From positions 1 through 39,466 of IMG/VR virus record IMGVR_UViG_3300030107_001360: a stretch of DNA of 39,466 nt. One strand, 5' to 3'. Made by a program: the position numbers and the translations under genes. Below the pieces are notes generated by a model. It was not told the origin of the DNA and made no database searches. It saw only the letters and a program-made list of their open reading frames with translations. The DNA comes from a virus. The number at the start of each line of letters is the position of its first letter. Positions within the stretch are counted from its first letter, which is position 1. Shown piece after piece: positions 18,620-24,897 of the stretch.

Positions 18620-18880
18620 CTAATTGAGTTTCTTGCCTGATTCAATGAAATCCTCTGACTCCAATTGAGTAAGTGCAGCTTTCAATATTAGAATAGAGAA
18701 TTTCTTGGATTTGTAGATATCGGCAATGTTCATAACACTTGAAACTAGAGCTACTTGTATTTGATCAATGCTGGTTCCTTTAAATACTTCCATAGCAACC
18801 TGCTGCATTACTTGATCAGTACTTGCAACACATTGTTCAATATCTAGATCTCTCCTTTTTAAGATATCCTTTAAATCCAT
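18620..18880 (-). CDS. Small early protein, unknown
   Basis: 86 residues, mostly helical (MDLKDILKRRDLDIEQCV; VALVSSVMNIADIYKSKKF), no membrane segment. It is the last gene of the - strand block. It lies downstream of the terminator that ends the structured RNA at 18906-19062, so it probably needs its own promoter: a perfect TATAAT (- strand, 18901-18906) lies about 20 bases before the ATG. No good Shine-Dalgarno is seen, suggesting a short or nearly leaderless mRNA. Function unknown. Confidence 0.6.
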   Translation of the reverse strand: MDLKDILKRRDLDIEQCVASTDQVMQQVAMEVFKGTSIDQIQVALVSSVMNIADIYKSKKFSILILKAALTQLESEDFIESGKKLN

Positions 18881-18900
18881 TCGGTAACAATATCTAAGCT

Positions 18901-18906
18901 ATTATA
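18901..18906 (-). promoter_or_regulatory. Candidate -10 box TATAAT for the last early gene
   Basis: A perfect TATAAT on the - strand begins at the last T of the terminator U tract. The -35 position (TTTAAT, 17-base spacer) is poor. If used, transcripts would start only about a dozen bases before the ATG at 18880. Confidence 0.4.
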
Positions 18907-19062
18907 AAAAAAAACTCACTTTAATTAAATGGGCGATTATACTGCTAAGCCAAACAGCTGTATAATCCGAAAGGAGGCAATGCGAAGGAGGCCCAACGCA
19001 CAGCTAACTAAGATTACACGAATCGCCCACCGAAGTTGTAAAAGATTCCACATTAAAGTGAA
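18906..19062 (-). ncRNA. Structured RNA with closing stem, U9 tail and two anti-Shine-Dalgarno segments
   Basis: Read on the - strand. An outer stem TCACTTTAAT/ATTAAAGTGA (19052-19061 with 18916-18925, extendable by U-G) is followed by nine U (18906-18914), so the 3' end is a terminator whose stem closes the whole molecule. Inside is a 9-bp stem TGGGCGATT/AATCGCCCA in the + strand text (18930-18938 with 19021-19029), then TAGCUGU/ACAGCUG. Three pairs are G-U only in the - strand, fixing the strand. The apical part carries CCUCCUU twice (complement of 18971-18977 and 18985-18991), the sequence of the 16S rRNA 3' end. G+C is about half here against about a third around it. It follows the SSB gene. 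No known family recognised. Confidence 0.72.
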
Positions 19063-19072
19063 TTGTATCATC

Positions 19073-19099
19073 AAGGTTTATCGGTAATTAACCGACCTT
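19073..19099 (-). other. Nested hairpin upstream of the structured RNA
   Basis: TCGGT/ACCGA with a 5-base loop (19081-19095) nested inside AAGG/CCTT (19073-19076 with 19096-19099). It is part of the long structured 3' region of the SSB transcript. It stays symmetrical on both strands, so the strand call comes from its neighbours. Confidence 0.5.
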
Positions 19100-19136
19100 T
19101 AGACACGCATACCAGTAATAGAACCTTTACAATTAA

Positions 19137-19176
19137 GGATATTTATTTGGGAGATTAACACCCATATAGGTAATCC
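19137..19176 (-). repeat. Tandem structured motif, copy B
   Basis: On the - strand it starts GGATTACCTA and ends ATATCC, with GGGT in the middle and TAATCTCCCAA between. Outer GGAT/ATCC and inner ACCU/GGGU pairs can form. It shares its order of blocks with copy A at 19219-19269. See that entry and the findings. Confidence 0.6.
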
Positions 19177-19218
19177 ATTAAACCATCAGGACTTTTAAGG
19201 TTATCCTTTTTCACCTAT

Positions 19219-19269
19219 GGATATTCTTTCCTTGGGAAATTAAGCTAACCCTAAGTAGTTAGGTAATCC
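19219..19269 (-). repeat. Tandem structured motif, copy A
   Basis: On the - strand: GGATTACCTA, a 6-base loop, TAGGGT, then TTAATTTCCCAA and a closing AATATCC. Against copy B the conserved blocks are GGATTACCTA, GGGT, TAATYTCCCAA and AATATCC, while loops and one helix change in sequence but keep pairing (CCTA/TAGG here, ACCU/GGGU in B). It lies within 90 bases of the SSB stop, so it would be in the SSB 3' UTR or in a separate leader. Confidence 0.6.
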
Positions 19270-19305
19270 ACGACCTATTTAATAGAGAGTGAGCCCTACT
19301 AAATT

Positions 19306-19704
19306 CTAGAATTGATTATCAAAATTAGTATCATCTTTTTGACCTTCTGCTTTGGCAGCTGGTTTAGATGCACCTACTAATCTTATAACACCTGAAAATC
19401 TAGGAACTAAAACTTCAGTTACATATCTTTGATTCCCTTTAGAATCTTTATATGATCTGTTTTCTAGTTCACCTTCAACATAAAGTTGAGTTCCAGTTCT
19501 AGCATAATTTTCTACATTAGTTGCTAGATTAGGATCAAACACTTTTACTTTATGCCAAGTTGTTTGTTCTTGTTTTTCACCTTGTTTATTCTTCCACGAC
19601 TTGTTTGTCGCTAAAGATAAATTAGCAAATTTAGAACCAGTAGATGTAGTATTGATCTCTGGATCAGCACCTAATCTACCAACAAGTATAACTTTATTTA
19701 TCAT
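19306..19704 (-). CDS. ssb: Single-stranded DNA-binding protein
   Basis: 132 residues. The first ~110 form the SSB OB-fold: INKVILVGRLGADPEI at the start, SLATNKSWKN, TTWHKVKVF, LYVEGELENRSYKD and VPRFSGVIRL. The tail is acidic and ends DDTNFDNQF, a weak form of the usual DDDIPF tip that docks host replication proteins. It covers ssDNA in replication and recombination. It overlaps the annealing protein gene upstream by 11 bases and shares the early - strand operon with the exonuclease. An AAGGAG-type RBS (AATAAGGAGAAAA) precedes the ATG. Confidence 0.95.
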   Translation of the reverse strand: MINKVILVGRLGADPEINTTSTGSKFANLSLATNKSWKNKQGEKQEQTTWHKVKVFDPNLATNVENYARTGTQLYVEGELENRSYKDSKGNQRYVTEVLVPRFSGVIRLVGASKPAAKAEGQKDDTNFDNQF

Positions 19705-20215
19705 TTTTCTCCTTATTGTTTTTATTTATTTGAACTACTTTGGCTTTGATACCTTCATCTTTAGTAGCTTTGCCATTGAATTTTTCTTTCATTGTTGCAA
19801 CATATTTGTTGTTATCAAACAATCCAAGAAATACATCAGCACTTACTCCTAGATGACTAAATGCTTTTGTCATAGCATCTGTCAAAGCCTTTTTAGGAGC
19901 TTCGTCATCAAGTGCACCTGCTTTTTTATATAAAGCACATACAGAACTAACTGGGCCAAATCTGTACCAGATGTCTTCTATGCAATATACAATTTTAACT
20001 TCAGCAAATACATTTGCATCAGTATAATGATATTTCACATCATAGCTCCAACCTTTTCCAACAGGGCCAAATACTCTAGTCATACACATAACTTGATACA
20101 TTGGATCTATTGTTGTTAGAGTCTTACCAAACTTTGGGAATGGTTTTGTATATCTAGGATCAGTATGTTTAAACTTATCCCATAGATATGTATTATTAGT
20201 TTCATCAATTTTCAT
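19694..20215 (-). CDS. Single-strand annealing recombinase (Rad52/ERF-type)
   Basis: 173 residues. The N-terminal two thirds (DPRYTKPFPKFGKTLTTIDP; RVFGPVGKGWSY; RFGPVSSVCALYKK) lead into DEAPKKALTDAMTKAFSHLG, the helical segment typical of Rad52/ERF/DUF1071-like annealing proteins; the C-terminus is Lys/Asn-rich. These proteins anneal complementary strands made by a 5'-3' exonuclease. The neighbours support this: SSB directly downstream and a YqaJ-type exonuclease upstream. The subfamily cannot be settled by eye. Confidence 0.82.
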   Translation of the reverse strand: MKIDETNNTYLWDKFKHTDPRYTKPFPKFGKTLTTIDPMYQVMCMTRVFGPVGKGWSYDVKYHYTDANVFAEVKIVYCIEDIWYRFGPVSSVCALYKKAGALDDEAPKKALTDAMTKAFSHLGVSADVFLGLFDNNKYVATMKEKFNGKATKDEGIKAKVVQINKNNKEKNDK

Positions 20216-20216
20216 T

Positions 20217-20561
20217 TTAAGTTCCTTTCTCTATATATTGATCATTGATATGTTTTTTACTTACTACATAAACATAAGCATTTCTTTGACTAGAATTTTT
20301 TCTAGTTTCTTTTCTTTCTATCTTGCCTTGTTTATATAATTCAGTAACTCTTGGTCTAACTGTAAAACTACTTAAGTTTAATAACTCTGCAATTTCATCA
20401 GCTGTTGCACCAAAATTACCTTTTTGAACTATAACATTAAAGACTTTATCTCTAATGGTTTTGCTTCCAGCTGCTATTAACTCGGCAGCCTCTACAGAAG
20501 TTTCTCCTTCTTTATCCTTATATCCTGGATAATAGGGGTATGAGGACTTTATCTTTTCCAT
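20217..20561 (-). CDS. Winged-helix DNA-binding protein
   Basis: 114 residues. Residues about 36-100 form a winged helix: DKVFNVIVQKGNFGATADEI, AELLNLSSFTVRPRVTELYK as the recognition helix region, then a GKIERKETR wing. The pattern resembles MarR/Rrf2-like or replication-associated wHTH domains. It overlaps the exonuclease gene by 44 bases and precedes the annealing protein by one base, so it may regulate or take part in replication/recombination. A GGAG lies nine bases before the ATG at 20561. Confidence 0.7.
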   Translation of the reverse strand: MEKIKSSYPYYPGYKDKEGETSVEAAELIAAGSKTIRDKVFNVIVQKGNFGATADEIAELLNLSSFTVRPRVTELYKQGKIERKETRKNSSQRNAYVYVVSKKHINDQYIEKGT

Positions 20562-21150
20562 TTAGATCTTCTCCTACTTGTTTGAAGGTATCCCAACTGA
20601 CATTATCAGGTGGTGCTTTCTTATTTTTTACAAAATACCAAAATAATACTTCTGCTGCTATGAGCTTTAATTGAAACTTTTCATTAGCTTCAACTTCTAC
20701 TATTTCGTATTTCATATTGCCGAAGAATATTGACATATATGCTTTGTTTAATCCACTCACCATTAGATAATGCTGTATCTGTGCTACATATTTATCTAAA
20801 CATTTTTGAGGATTACTAAATGCATTTGTATGCTTACATTCTAGTATTGCTTTTGGATCTTCAACAACACCATCTATATGAGCATATATATAATCGTATT
20901 TAGGATGTACTAAATATTCTTGTTGTCTTGTAACTTTATGACCTGTCTTTTTTTTATACCACTCAATATTAAAATTTTCTGTAGCAATACCCATTTGTAC
21001 GGGTAGTACATCAGATAAATCTGCTGGTGGAGTTTCACCTATTTTTTCCGAATATAATTGATACCAATCACCTTCGTATATTCTAGTTGCATCACTGCCA
21101 CCTATTCCTTTGTTTCTATCAAAGGATGCTCCTATGTTTAATTTTTTCAT
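20518..21150 (-). CDS. YqaJ/lambda-exonuclease-type recombination nuclease
   Basis: 210 residues of the PD-(D/E)XK superfamily. Seen motifs: IGGSDATRI at 16-24 (the YqaJ N-terminal signature), Glu58 in GIATEN, Asp92 in HIDG, Glu103-x-Lys105 in ILECKH, and Gln123/Gln125 in AQIQHY. These fit the metal site and DNA-binding residues of the family, which degrades 5' strands from double-strand ends to leave a 3' overhang for annealing. It pairs with the annealing protein at 19694 and SSB as a Red-like system. Starts in ATGA overlap with a tiny membrane gene. Confidence 0.9.
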   Translation of the reverse strand: MKKLNIGASFDRNKGIGGSDATRIYEGDWYQLYSEKIGETPPADLSDVLPVQMGIATENFNIEWYKKKTGHKVTRQQEYLVHPKYDYIYAHIDGVVEDPKAILECKHTNAFSNPQKCLDKYVAQIQHYLMVSGLNKAYMSIFFGNMKYEIVEVEANEKFQLKLIAAEVLFWYFVKNKKAPPDNVSWDTFKQVGEDLNGKDKVLIPLLSRI

Positions 21151-21248
21151 AATATTATTGCTCCTATAATAAAACCAGAAATAAAAATTATTATTTCTCG
21201 TCTATACATTAGTTGCCATAACATAAACTTATCTATTATTTTATTCAT
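21147..21248 (-). CDS. 33-residue membrane peptide
   Basis: Short frame with AAGG four bases before the ATG at 21248 and an ATGA overlap with the exonuclease start. The basic N-terminal part (MNKIIDKFMLWQLMYRRE) is followed by one hydrophobic helix (IIIFISGFIIGAIIL). It is one of several one-helix peptides in this early block. Function unknown; membrane modification or superinfection control are possible. Confidence 0.6.
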   Translation of the reverse strand: MNKIIDKFMLWQLMYRREIIIFISGFIIGAIIL

Positions 21249-21257
21249 ATATCCTTT

Positions 21258-21413
21258 TTAATTACAATTCATTTTATCTAGATCAATTGGTTTATCTTTA
21301 TAGAACCATACATATGATGAAACTTTTGTTCCATCTTGAGTATATGTACATTTCTTACCAACTGAACAAGCTGATAAAACTACTAACGAACTTAATATCA
21401 TTAATGTTTTCAT
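21258..21413 (-). CDS. Small predicted lipoprotein
   Basis: 51 residues with a classic type II signal peptide: MKTLMILSSLVVLSAC, lipobox LSAC with Cys16 as lipidation site, followed by Ser-Val and a 35-residue polar body containing two more Cys. A strong AGGAGG lies before the ATG at 21413. Early-expressed phage lipoproteins (for example T5 Llp) block receptors against superinfecting phage; that role is inferred. A second lipoprotein lies at 24903-25019. Confidence 0.75.
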   Translation of the reverse strand: MKTLMILSSLVVLSACSVGKKCTYTQDGTKVSSYVWFYKDKPIDLDKMNCN

Positions 21414-21446
21414 TTTGTTCCTCCTATTTTATAAAAGTGTTTTGGT

Positions 21447-21752
21447 TTAGTTTTTAATTTTCGTCTTATGAAATATTTTTCTAACTGACATACCAAGCTG
21501 TGTAGCTCGTCTTTGTCTAATTTTTTCCCATTTCGCTTTTTGTATTGCTTCATTTTTCCTCATTAAATCATTTATTCTTTCTACTTGATCTTTCGGTAAT
21601 TTATTAGACAACAACTTTGTGGCAAATTCGTGATATATGTTATCATCATATTCTATATTTCTATAGAACTTTAACAATTTCATTTGCCATAATTGCTTCC
21701 TAACATGTGGAGCACTATAATCAAATTGTTTCCGAGTCTTTATTCTTTTCAT
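21447..21752 (-). CDS. Basic early protein, unknown
   Basis: 101 residues, very basic (MKRIKTRKQFDY; KWEKIRQRRATQLG; VRKIFHKTKIKN), predicted all-helical, no Cys or membrane segment. The charge suggests nucleic-acid binding. It overlaps the 3' end of the MazG-like gene by 32 bases. I do not recognise the family. Confidence 0.65.
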   Translation of the reverse strand: MKRIKTRKQFDYSAPHVRKQLWQMKLLKFYRNIEYDDNIYHEFATKLLSNKLPKDQVERINDLMRKNEAIQKAKWEKIRQRRATQLGMSVRKIFHKTKIKN

Positions 21753-22047
21753 TATCTTTCTCCGTAAAAGTATTTTCTTTAAATTGCTCGACCATTTTTT
21801 CCAACTGCTCTTGCTTAGATTTAAATTTATCTACTATGGATCTAGCTTTTACAAGATAATGAATAGCATCTAATAATTCCTCTACGGTATCATCAATCCA
21901 AGCATCAAATGGTTTATCTCTATTTTCCATTGACACTCCGAATTTTTCCATACCTTCCATATGTCTTTTAACAATAATATCTATAACTTTATTTACTATA
22001 GGATCATTTGTTAATTGACCTGGATCTACTTCTGGATTTACTGCCAT
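21721..22047 (-). CDS. MazG-like nucleotide pyrophosphohydrolase-related protein
   Basis: 108 residues. The core RHMEGMEKFGVSMENRDKPF (29-48), then AWIDDTVEELLDAIHYLVKA resembles the small MazG-like helices of marine phages, with the E-E-x-x-D part of the metal-binding pattern (VEELLDAIHYL). True MazG enzymes hydrolyse NTP/dNTP or (p)ppGpp. The full EExxE...ExxD set is not obvious, so activity is uncertain. The C-terminal 40 residues are a charged coiled coil. Downstream of an HTH gene by one base. Confidence 0.6.
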   Translation of the reverse strand: MAVNPEVDPGQLTNDPIVNKVIDIIVKRHMEGMEKFGVSMENRDKPFDAWIDDTVEELLDAIHYLVKARSIVDKFKSKQEQLEKMVEQFKENTFTEKDNEKNKDSETI

Positions 22048-22048
22048 A

Positions 22049-22279
22049 TTATTCCTTTGGGGTTAATGTTATTTTCATATCAAGGGAATCTGCCCAACAA
22101 CAGAACAGATATCCACTAGGTCTTCTTATACCAACTTCCCATTTTGATACAAGACCTTTGGCTACTCCTAATATTTCATCCATCTCTAATTGAGATATAC
22201 CTTTTTTCTTTCTCGCAGCTACAAACTGCGGAATCAAATGTTCGTGAAATATTCTGCCTAATGCATATCGATTTGACAT
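22049..22279 (-). CDS. XRE-type helix-turn-helix regulator
   Basis: 76 residues. The HTH spans about 26-52: KKKGISQLEMDEILGVAKGLVSKWE with the typical SQxEM...G...VSKWE layout, followed by GIRRPSGYLF. The size is that of a single-domain Cro-like repressor. Upstream it has a 145-base gap with inverted repeats (CTTGTA...TACAAG at 22287-22315) that could be its operator, and a structured RNA element. No Shine-Dalgarno is visible. Probably times early gene expression or controls its own operon. Confidence 0.8.
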   Translation of the reverse strand: MSNRYALGRIFHEHLIPQFVAARKKKGISQLEMDEILGVAKGLVSKWEVGIRRPSGYLFCCWADSLDMKITLTPKE

Positions 22280-22286
22280 ACAATAT

Positions 22287-22315
22287 CTTGTACATATTTT
22301 GAGAAGTAATACAAG
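22287..22315. promoter_or_regulatory. Inverted repeat, possible operator of the HTH gene
   Basis: CTTGTA and TACAAG arms separated by 17 bases, lying 8 bases before the ATG of the XRE regulator at 22279. The place and arm length suit autoregulation. No binding evidence can be read from sequence. Confidence 0.35.
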
Positions 22316-22333
22316 TTCTAGTTTATTTGTAGT

Positions 22334-22431
22334 GGGGTATAACTCTCGCTATACCCCTATTTAGGAATGAGGCCCGGAATCTATTGTTTAATGACCGGTC
22401 AGGGCCTATCAGGTATAGCTCCTGCCTAAAT
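22334..22431 (-). ncRNA. Compact structured element (three-way junction plus hairpin)
   Basis: Outer stem ATTTAGG/CCTAAAT (22359-22365 with 22425-22431) encloses AGGCCC/GGGCCT (22370-22375 with 22402-22407) and a CAGG/CCTG hairpin (22410-22424); the palindrome GACCGGTC sits inside. It is followed on the - strand by an 8-bp hairpin GGGGTATA/TATACCCC (22334-22357). G+C is high for this genome. The stop codon of the upstream gene (22426-22428) is inside the outer stem. No U tract, so not a simple terminator. Could be a processed RNA, a leader of the HTH mRNA or an operator region. The strand is taken from the flanking genes. Confidence 0.5.
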
Positions 22432-22668
22432 TCTTGTTGTTCTTTCTAGTTTTTTAAGCCTTTCGTTAAATGCATCTAATACTTCTTTATTAGTTGCTAC
22501 ATAAAGATTAAATGAGTCTTGTTGTGATTTTACAGCATTTGTTAACTTACCAACTCCTGCTGTTATATCATTAATTATTGACATCATTTTCTTCATTAGA
22601 TCTAGTTGATCCGACATCGTTACTGTCGGTGCTTTGGGTGTTTTGAACAAATCTTTGAAGTTTATCAT
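22426..22668 (-). CDS. Small helical early protein overlapping the HTH gene
   Basis: 80 residues. The ATG at 22668 has AGAAAGG four bases upstream, so the long out-of-frame overlap (98 bases) with the HTH gene at 22571-22951 looks real. N-terminal MINFKDLFKTPKAPT, then amphipathic helices with regular hydrophobics (LMKKMMSIIND; LYVATNKEVLDAFNERLKKLE) typical of a coiled-coil oligomer. Its stop lies in the stem of the structured element at 22334-22431. Function unknown. Confidence 0.6.
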   Translation of the reverse strand: MINFKDLFKTPKAPTVTMSDQLDLMKKMMSIINDITAGVGKLTNAVKSQQDSFNLYVATNKEVLDAFNERLKKLERTTRI

Positions 22669-22951
22669 TGTGCCTTTCTATATGGTATGGGTTAGTGTTT
22701 TTAGGTAGAAACCAAAATAAATCTTTTTTAGTAGCATTCGCTATCGCAATCAATTTATCTAATGGTACTCTATTAGTAGCTTTCTCGTACTTTTGTATCT
22801 GCTGAAAAGTTACCCCGCAAACATTTGCTAATTGTGTTTGTGTCATAACTTTTTTGATACCGCCTACTACACGGTACTGATACCGAGCTTCACATATTTG
22901 TTTTCCAATATATGTATATAGCTCACTATTTTCTATTGGTCTTTTGCTCAT
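22571..22951 (-). CDS. XRE-type helix-turn-helix regulator with extended tail
   Basis: 126 residues. HTH_3 domain at about 15-85: IGKQICEARYQYR, MTQTQLANVCGVTFQQIQKYEKATNRVP with the recognition helix FQQIQKYE, and LDKLIAIANATKKDLFWFL. This is the layout of plasmid and phage XRE repressors. The last 30 residues are Asn/Ser/Asp-rich and low in complexity, and are exactly the part that overlaps the next gene out of frame. It overlaps its upstream neighbour at 22951 (TAATG). A phage without an integrase that carries two XRE proteins may use them for an early/late switch. Confidence 0.82.
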   Translation of the reverse strand: MSKRPIENSELYTYIGKQICEARYQYRVVGGIKKVMTQTQLANVCGVTFQQIQKYEKATNRVPLDKLIAIANATKKDLFWFLPKNTNPYHIERHNDKLQRFVQNTQSTDSNDVGSTRSNEENDVNN

Positions 22952-23277
22952 TAGTGTACATTACCTTTCCGCCTTGTGGCTTCTAATGTTCTCCATACAT
23001 CAATTCTCATTATTGCAGAATTTCTTTTAGTTTCTAATGTATGAAATTCTTTATTTAGCTTATGAGTCTTTTCCTGTGTTTCAAAATAATTTGCTGACGC
23101 ATAAAATGCCTCAGTTGATTTTGCTACAGAATCACTTGACTCTGTAATAAAAGCTCCCTTAACACTTTTAGTAGTGTTCTTTATATGTTCCAATCCTGCT
23201 TTAAGCTCTGCATATCTTTCATCAGTCTTTGCTAGGAAATCTAGGTCTGCTTCTATTGTTTGTAGTGTTATTTTCAT
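22951..23277 (-). CDS. Helical early protein, unknown
   Basis: 108 residues, predicted all-helical with heptad-like stretches (ITLQTIEADLDFLAKTDERY; TQEKTHKLNKEFHTLETKR) and a basic end (RRKGNVH). GGGAG lies eight bases before the ATG at 23277. It is coupled by TAATG to the downstream HTH gene, so the two may work together. I do not recognise it. Confidence 0.65.
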   Translation of the reverse strand: MKITLQTIEADLDFLAKTDERYAELKAGLEHIKNTTKSVKGAFITESSDSVAKSTEAFYASANYFETQEKTHKLNKEFHTLETKRNSAIMRIDVWRTLEATRRKGNVH

Positions 23278-23389
23278 TATATTTTTTCTCCCATAAATAT
23301 CTCTTATAGAGTTGTCTTATTTTTTTGTCTTTACCGAATGTATCCATATGTGCCATCTCACACATTAATTTAAACAATCGGTAATCCAT
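23222..23389 (-). CDS. Small basic protein overlapping two neighbours
   Basis: 55 residues from the ATG at 23389, which overlaps the upstream stop (TAATG) and gives coupled translation. MDYRLFKLMCEMAHMDTFG is followed by a basic helix (KDKKIRQLYKRYLWEKKY) and an Asn/Arg tail. The last 56 bases overlap the next gene in another frame. It fills the 111-base gap between genes that would otherwise be empty. Moderate support: coupling and gap, no family match. Confidence 0.5.
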   Translation of the reverse strand: MDYRLFKLMCEMAHMDTFGKDKKIRQLYKRYLWEKKYNENNTTNNRSRPRFPSKD

Positions 23390-23631
23390 TAGTTAACTAT
23401 CTTTGGATCTAATGTTTTTAATATTTCTAATAATGCCATTTCATTTTTATCTTTTACTACTCGTTCTCTTTTATTAAAAGCTCTAATAAAATGTATTAAA
23501 TCCATTTCACCAATGCAAATATATTCACCTCTTGATTCTGATAAATATTTTTGTGATAGTTGTTCTGGCATATCAGAGGGTATAGTTCTACCCATTATCT
23601 GATCAATTTTCAGTGCTTGTTTTAATTTCAT
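23389..23631 (-). CDS. Small early protein, unknown
   Basis: 80 residues from the ATG at 23631, chosen because GGGAG is eight bases upstream; longer frames lack an RBS and overlap the neighbour deeply. MKLKQALKIDQIMGRTIPSD is followed by an acidic/aromatic middle (GEYICIGEMDLIHFIRAF) and a charged helix. It overlaps the end of the DUF6878-like gene by 29 bases. Function unknown. Confidence 0.6.
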   Translation of the reverse strand: MKLKQALKIDQIMGRTIPSDMPEQLSQKYLSESRGEYICIGEMDLIHFIRAFNKRERVVKDKNEMALLEILKTLDPKIVN

Positions 23632-24199
23632 CAAACATACTCCCTTCAGATTCGTGATCTGTATATTCTTCAACTGATTGATTATAAGGCATTCTATATT
23701 CACCTGTAACAGCATTAATTTCTACTGTTCCACTAACATGAAATTCACCTGCAAATGAACCCCATTCATTTAAGAATCCAAATTCATAAAATCTTTGAAC
23801 TAACCAATCTTCATTTACTTTAACATCACTATATTCTGTAGATTCGTGTTCAAAAATATAAATTTCGTTATCTTTTGGTTCCCAAATTAATGGTTCAAAT
23901 TTATCTATTCCTATTCCATCAATTTGAATTTTGTCATAATCAAGTTTAATAATTTTATCTTTTTTATCTTTGTATATAATATGACCATCAAAACCACCAC
24001 AATCACCACCACCTGAAAATGGTACAATGATTGTATGTACTCCTTGTTTTACCATTTTTTCAAAAATGGGTTTTAATATATAAGTATTTTTTTGCTCAAT
24101 TTCTTTGCAATACTTTTCTTGTACACAATGATATTTCCACCAATCTTTATGATTTGTGTCATATTTTTTGGATTTTTTATAAAGTGTTATATTTCTCAT
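23603..24199 (-). CDS. DUF6878-like acidic early protein
   Basis: 198 residues, acidic. A central GVHTIIVPFSGGGDCGGFDG segment (53-72) and the C-terminal WGSFAGEFHVSGTVEINAV, then YRMPYNQSVEEYTDHE resemble the DUF6878-type proteins in which a G-x-G-D-x-G turn is followed by a beta-rich C-terminal part. The family has no established activity that I know of. The start overlaps the DUF6915-like gene by four bases (ATGA). Confidence 0.55.
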   Translation of the reverse strand: MRNITLYKKSKKYDTNHKDWWKYHCVQEKYCKEIEQKNTYILKPIFEKMVKQGVHTIIVPFSGGGDCGGFDGHIIYKDKKDKIIKLDYDKIQIDGIGIDKFEPLIWEPKDNEIYIFEHESTEYSDVKVNEDWLVQRFYEFGFLNEWGSFAGEFHVSGTVEINAVTGEYRMPYNQSVEEYTDHESEGSMFDEIKTSTEN

Positions 24200-24528
24200 A
24201 TTTTATTCCTTCCTCTTACCATCCATGTTGTTAGTTTTACTTGTTTAATCCAATCGTCAAAGCTCGGTATAAAACCTAGATCCTCAACAATATGTCTTTC
24301 TACTATTAGTCTTACTGGAACAGCTTTACCATCACTATTCGTTATCGTTAGACCAAATTCTTTTTCTGCTGCGAAACATCCTTCTGCGTGATGACGCAAA
24401 GCTCTGTGTGCAAAGTGAGCAGATAACTTTTTGCTTTCATCCATCCAATTATGTATGGGGGCATAATCATCAGTTTTACCACCCCATTTTTTGACACTAG
24501 ATAGACTATGATAATAACAATTAGCCAT
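24196..24528 (-). CDS. DUF6915-like protein
   Basis: 110 residues with the typical MANCYYHSLSSVKKWGGKTD start, HNWMDESKKLSAHFAHRALR (26-45), HHAEGCFAAEKEFG, a TNSDGKAVPVRLIVERH segment and a final DLGFIPSFDDWIKQV. The conserved His/Trp-rich helices suggest a metal- or nucleic-acid-related fold, but no function is established that I know of. It overlaps the upstream gene (ATG within VYG stop). Confidence 0.72.
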   Translation of the reverse strand: MANCYYHSLSSVKKWGGKTDDYAPIHNWMDESKKLSAHFAHRALRHHAEGCFAAEKEFGLTITNSDGKAVPVRLIVERHIVEDLGFIPSFDDWIKQVKLTTWMVRGRNKI

Positions 24529-24694
24529 ATACTTTATCCTTTAAATTATTAATTACTTTTTCACCTAAACCTTCAGTATCGTTTTTAACTGCTTGAAGTT
24601 TTTGGTCAAAAGATTTTCTAATTTCATCTTCATCAATAACAACTTTATCGTTATCATCTAATCCCCAATAAACTTGAATTTCAATTTTAGCCAT
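24521..24694 (-). CDS. Small acidic early protein, unknown
   Basis: 57 residues: MAKIEIQVYWGLDDNDKVVI, then an acidic/helical remainder (DEDEIRKSFDQKLQAVK). It overlaps the membrane-protein gene upstream by 8 bases and the DUF6915-like gene downstream by 8 bases, a tight packing that supports translation. No family recognised. Confidence 0.6.
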   Translation of the reverse strand: MAKIEIQVYWGLDDNDKVVIDEDEIRKSFDQKLQAVKNDTEGLGEKVINNLKDKVYG

Positions 24695-24875
24695 TAAATT
24701 TATTCCTTAATTCAGTTAATATATCTTCTAAAAATGCGGTAAATTTACCTATGAAGTGTAATCCCCACACCAACAATGATAAAAAACCTGCAAATGCTAT
24801 TCTTATAGATCTAATAACTTTTGTGCGTTTTAATTCTTGTTTAGGTGTAGTAGGGGTTTCTGAAACATTTTTCAT
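24687..24875 (-). CDS. Small single-pass membrane protein
   Basis: 62 residues. A basic N-terminal region (PKQELKRTKVIRSIRIAF) precedes one hydrophobic helix at about 25-45 (FAGFLSLLVWGLHFIG) and a short amphipathic tail. GAAAGG lies upstream of the ATG at 24875. One of several early one-helix membrane proteins in this block. Function unknown. Confidence 0.6.
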   Translation of the reverse strand: MKNVSETPTTPKQELKRTKVIRSIRIAFAGFLSLLVWGLHFIGKFTAFLEDILTELRNKFNG

Positions 24876-24897
24876 ATCAAACCTTTCTATTGTTTTC

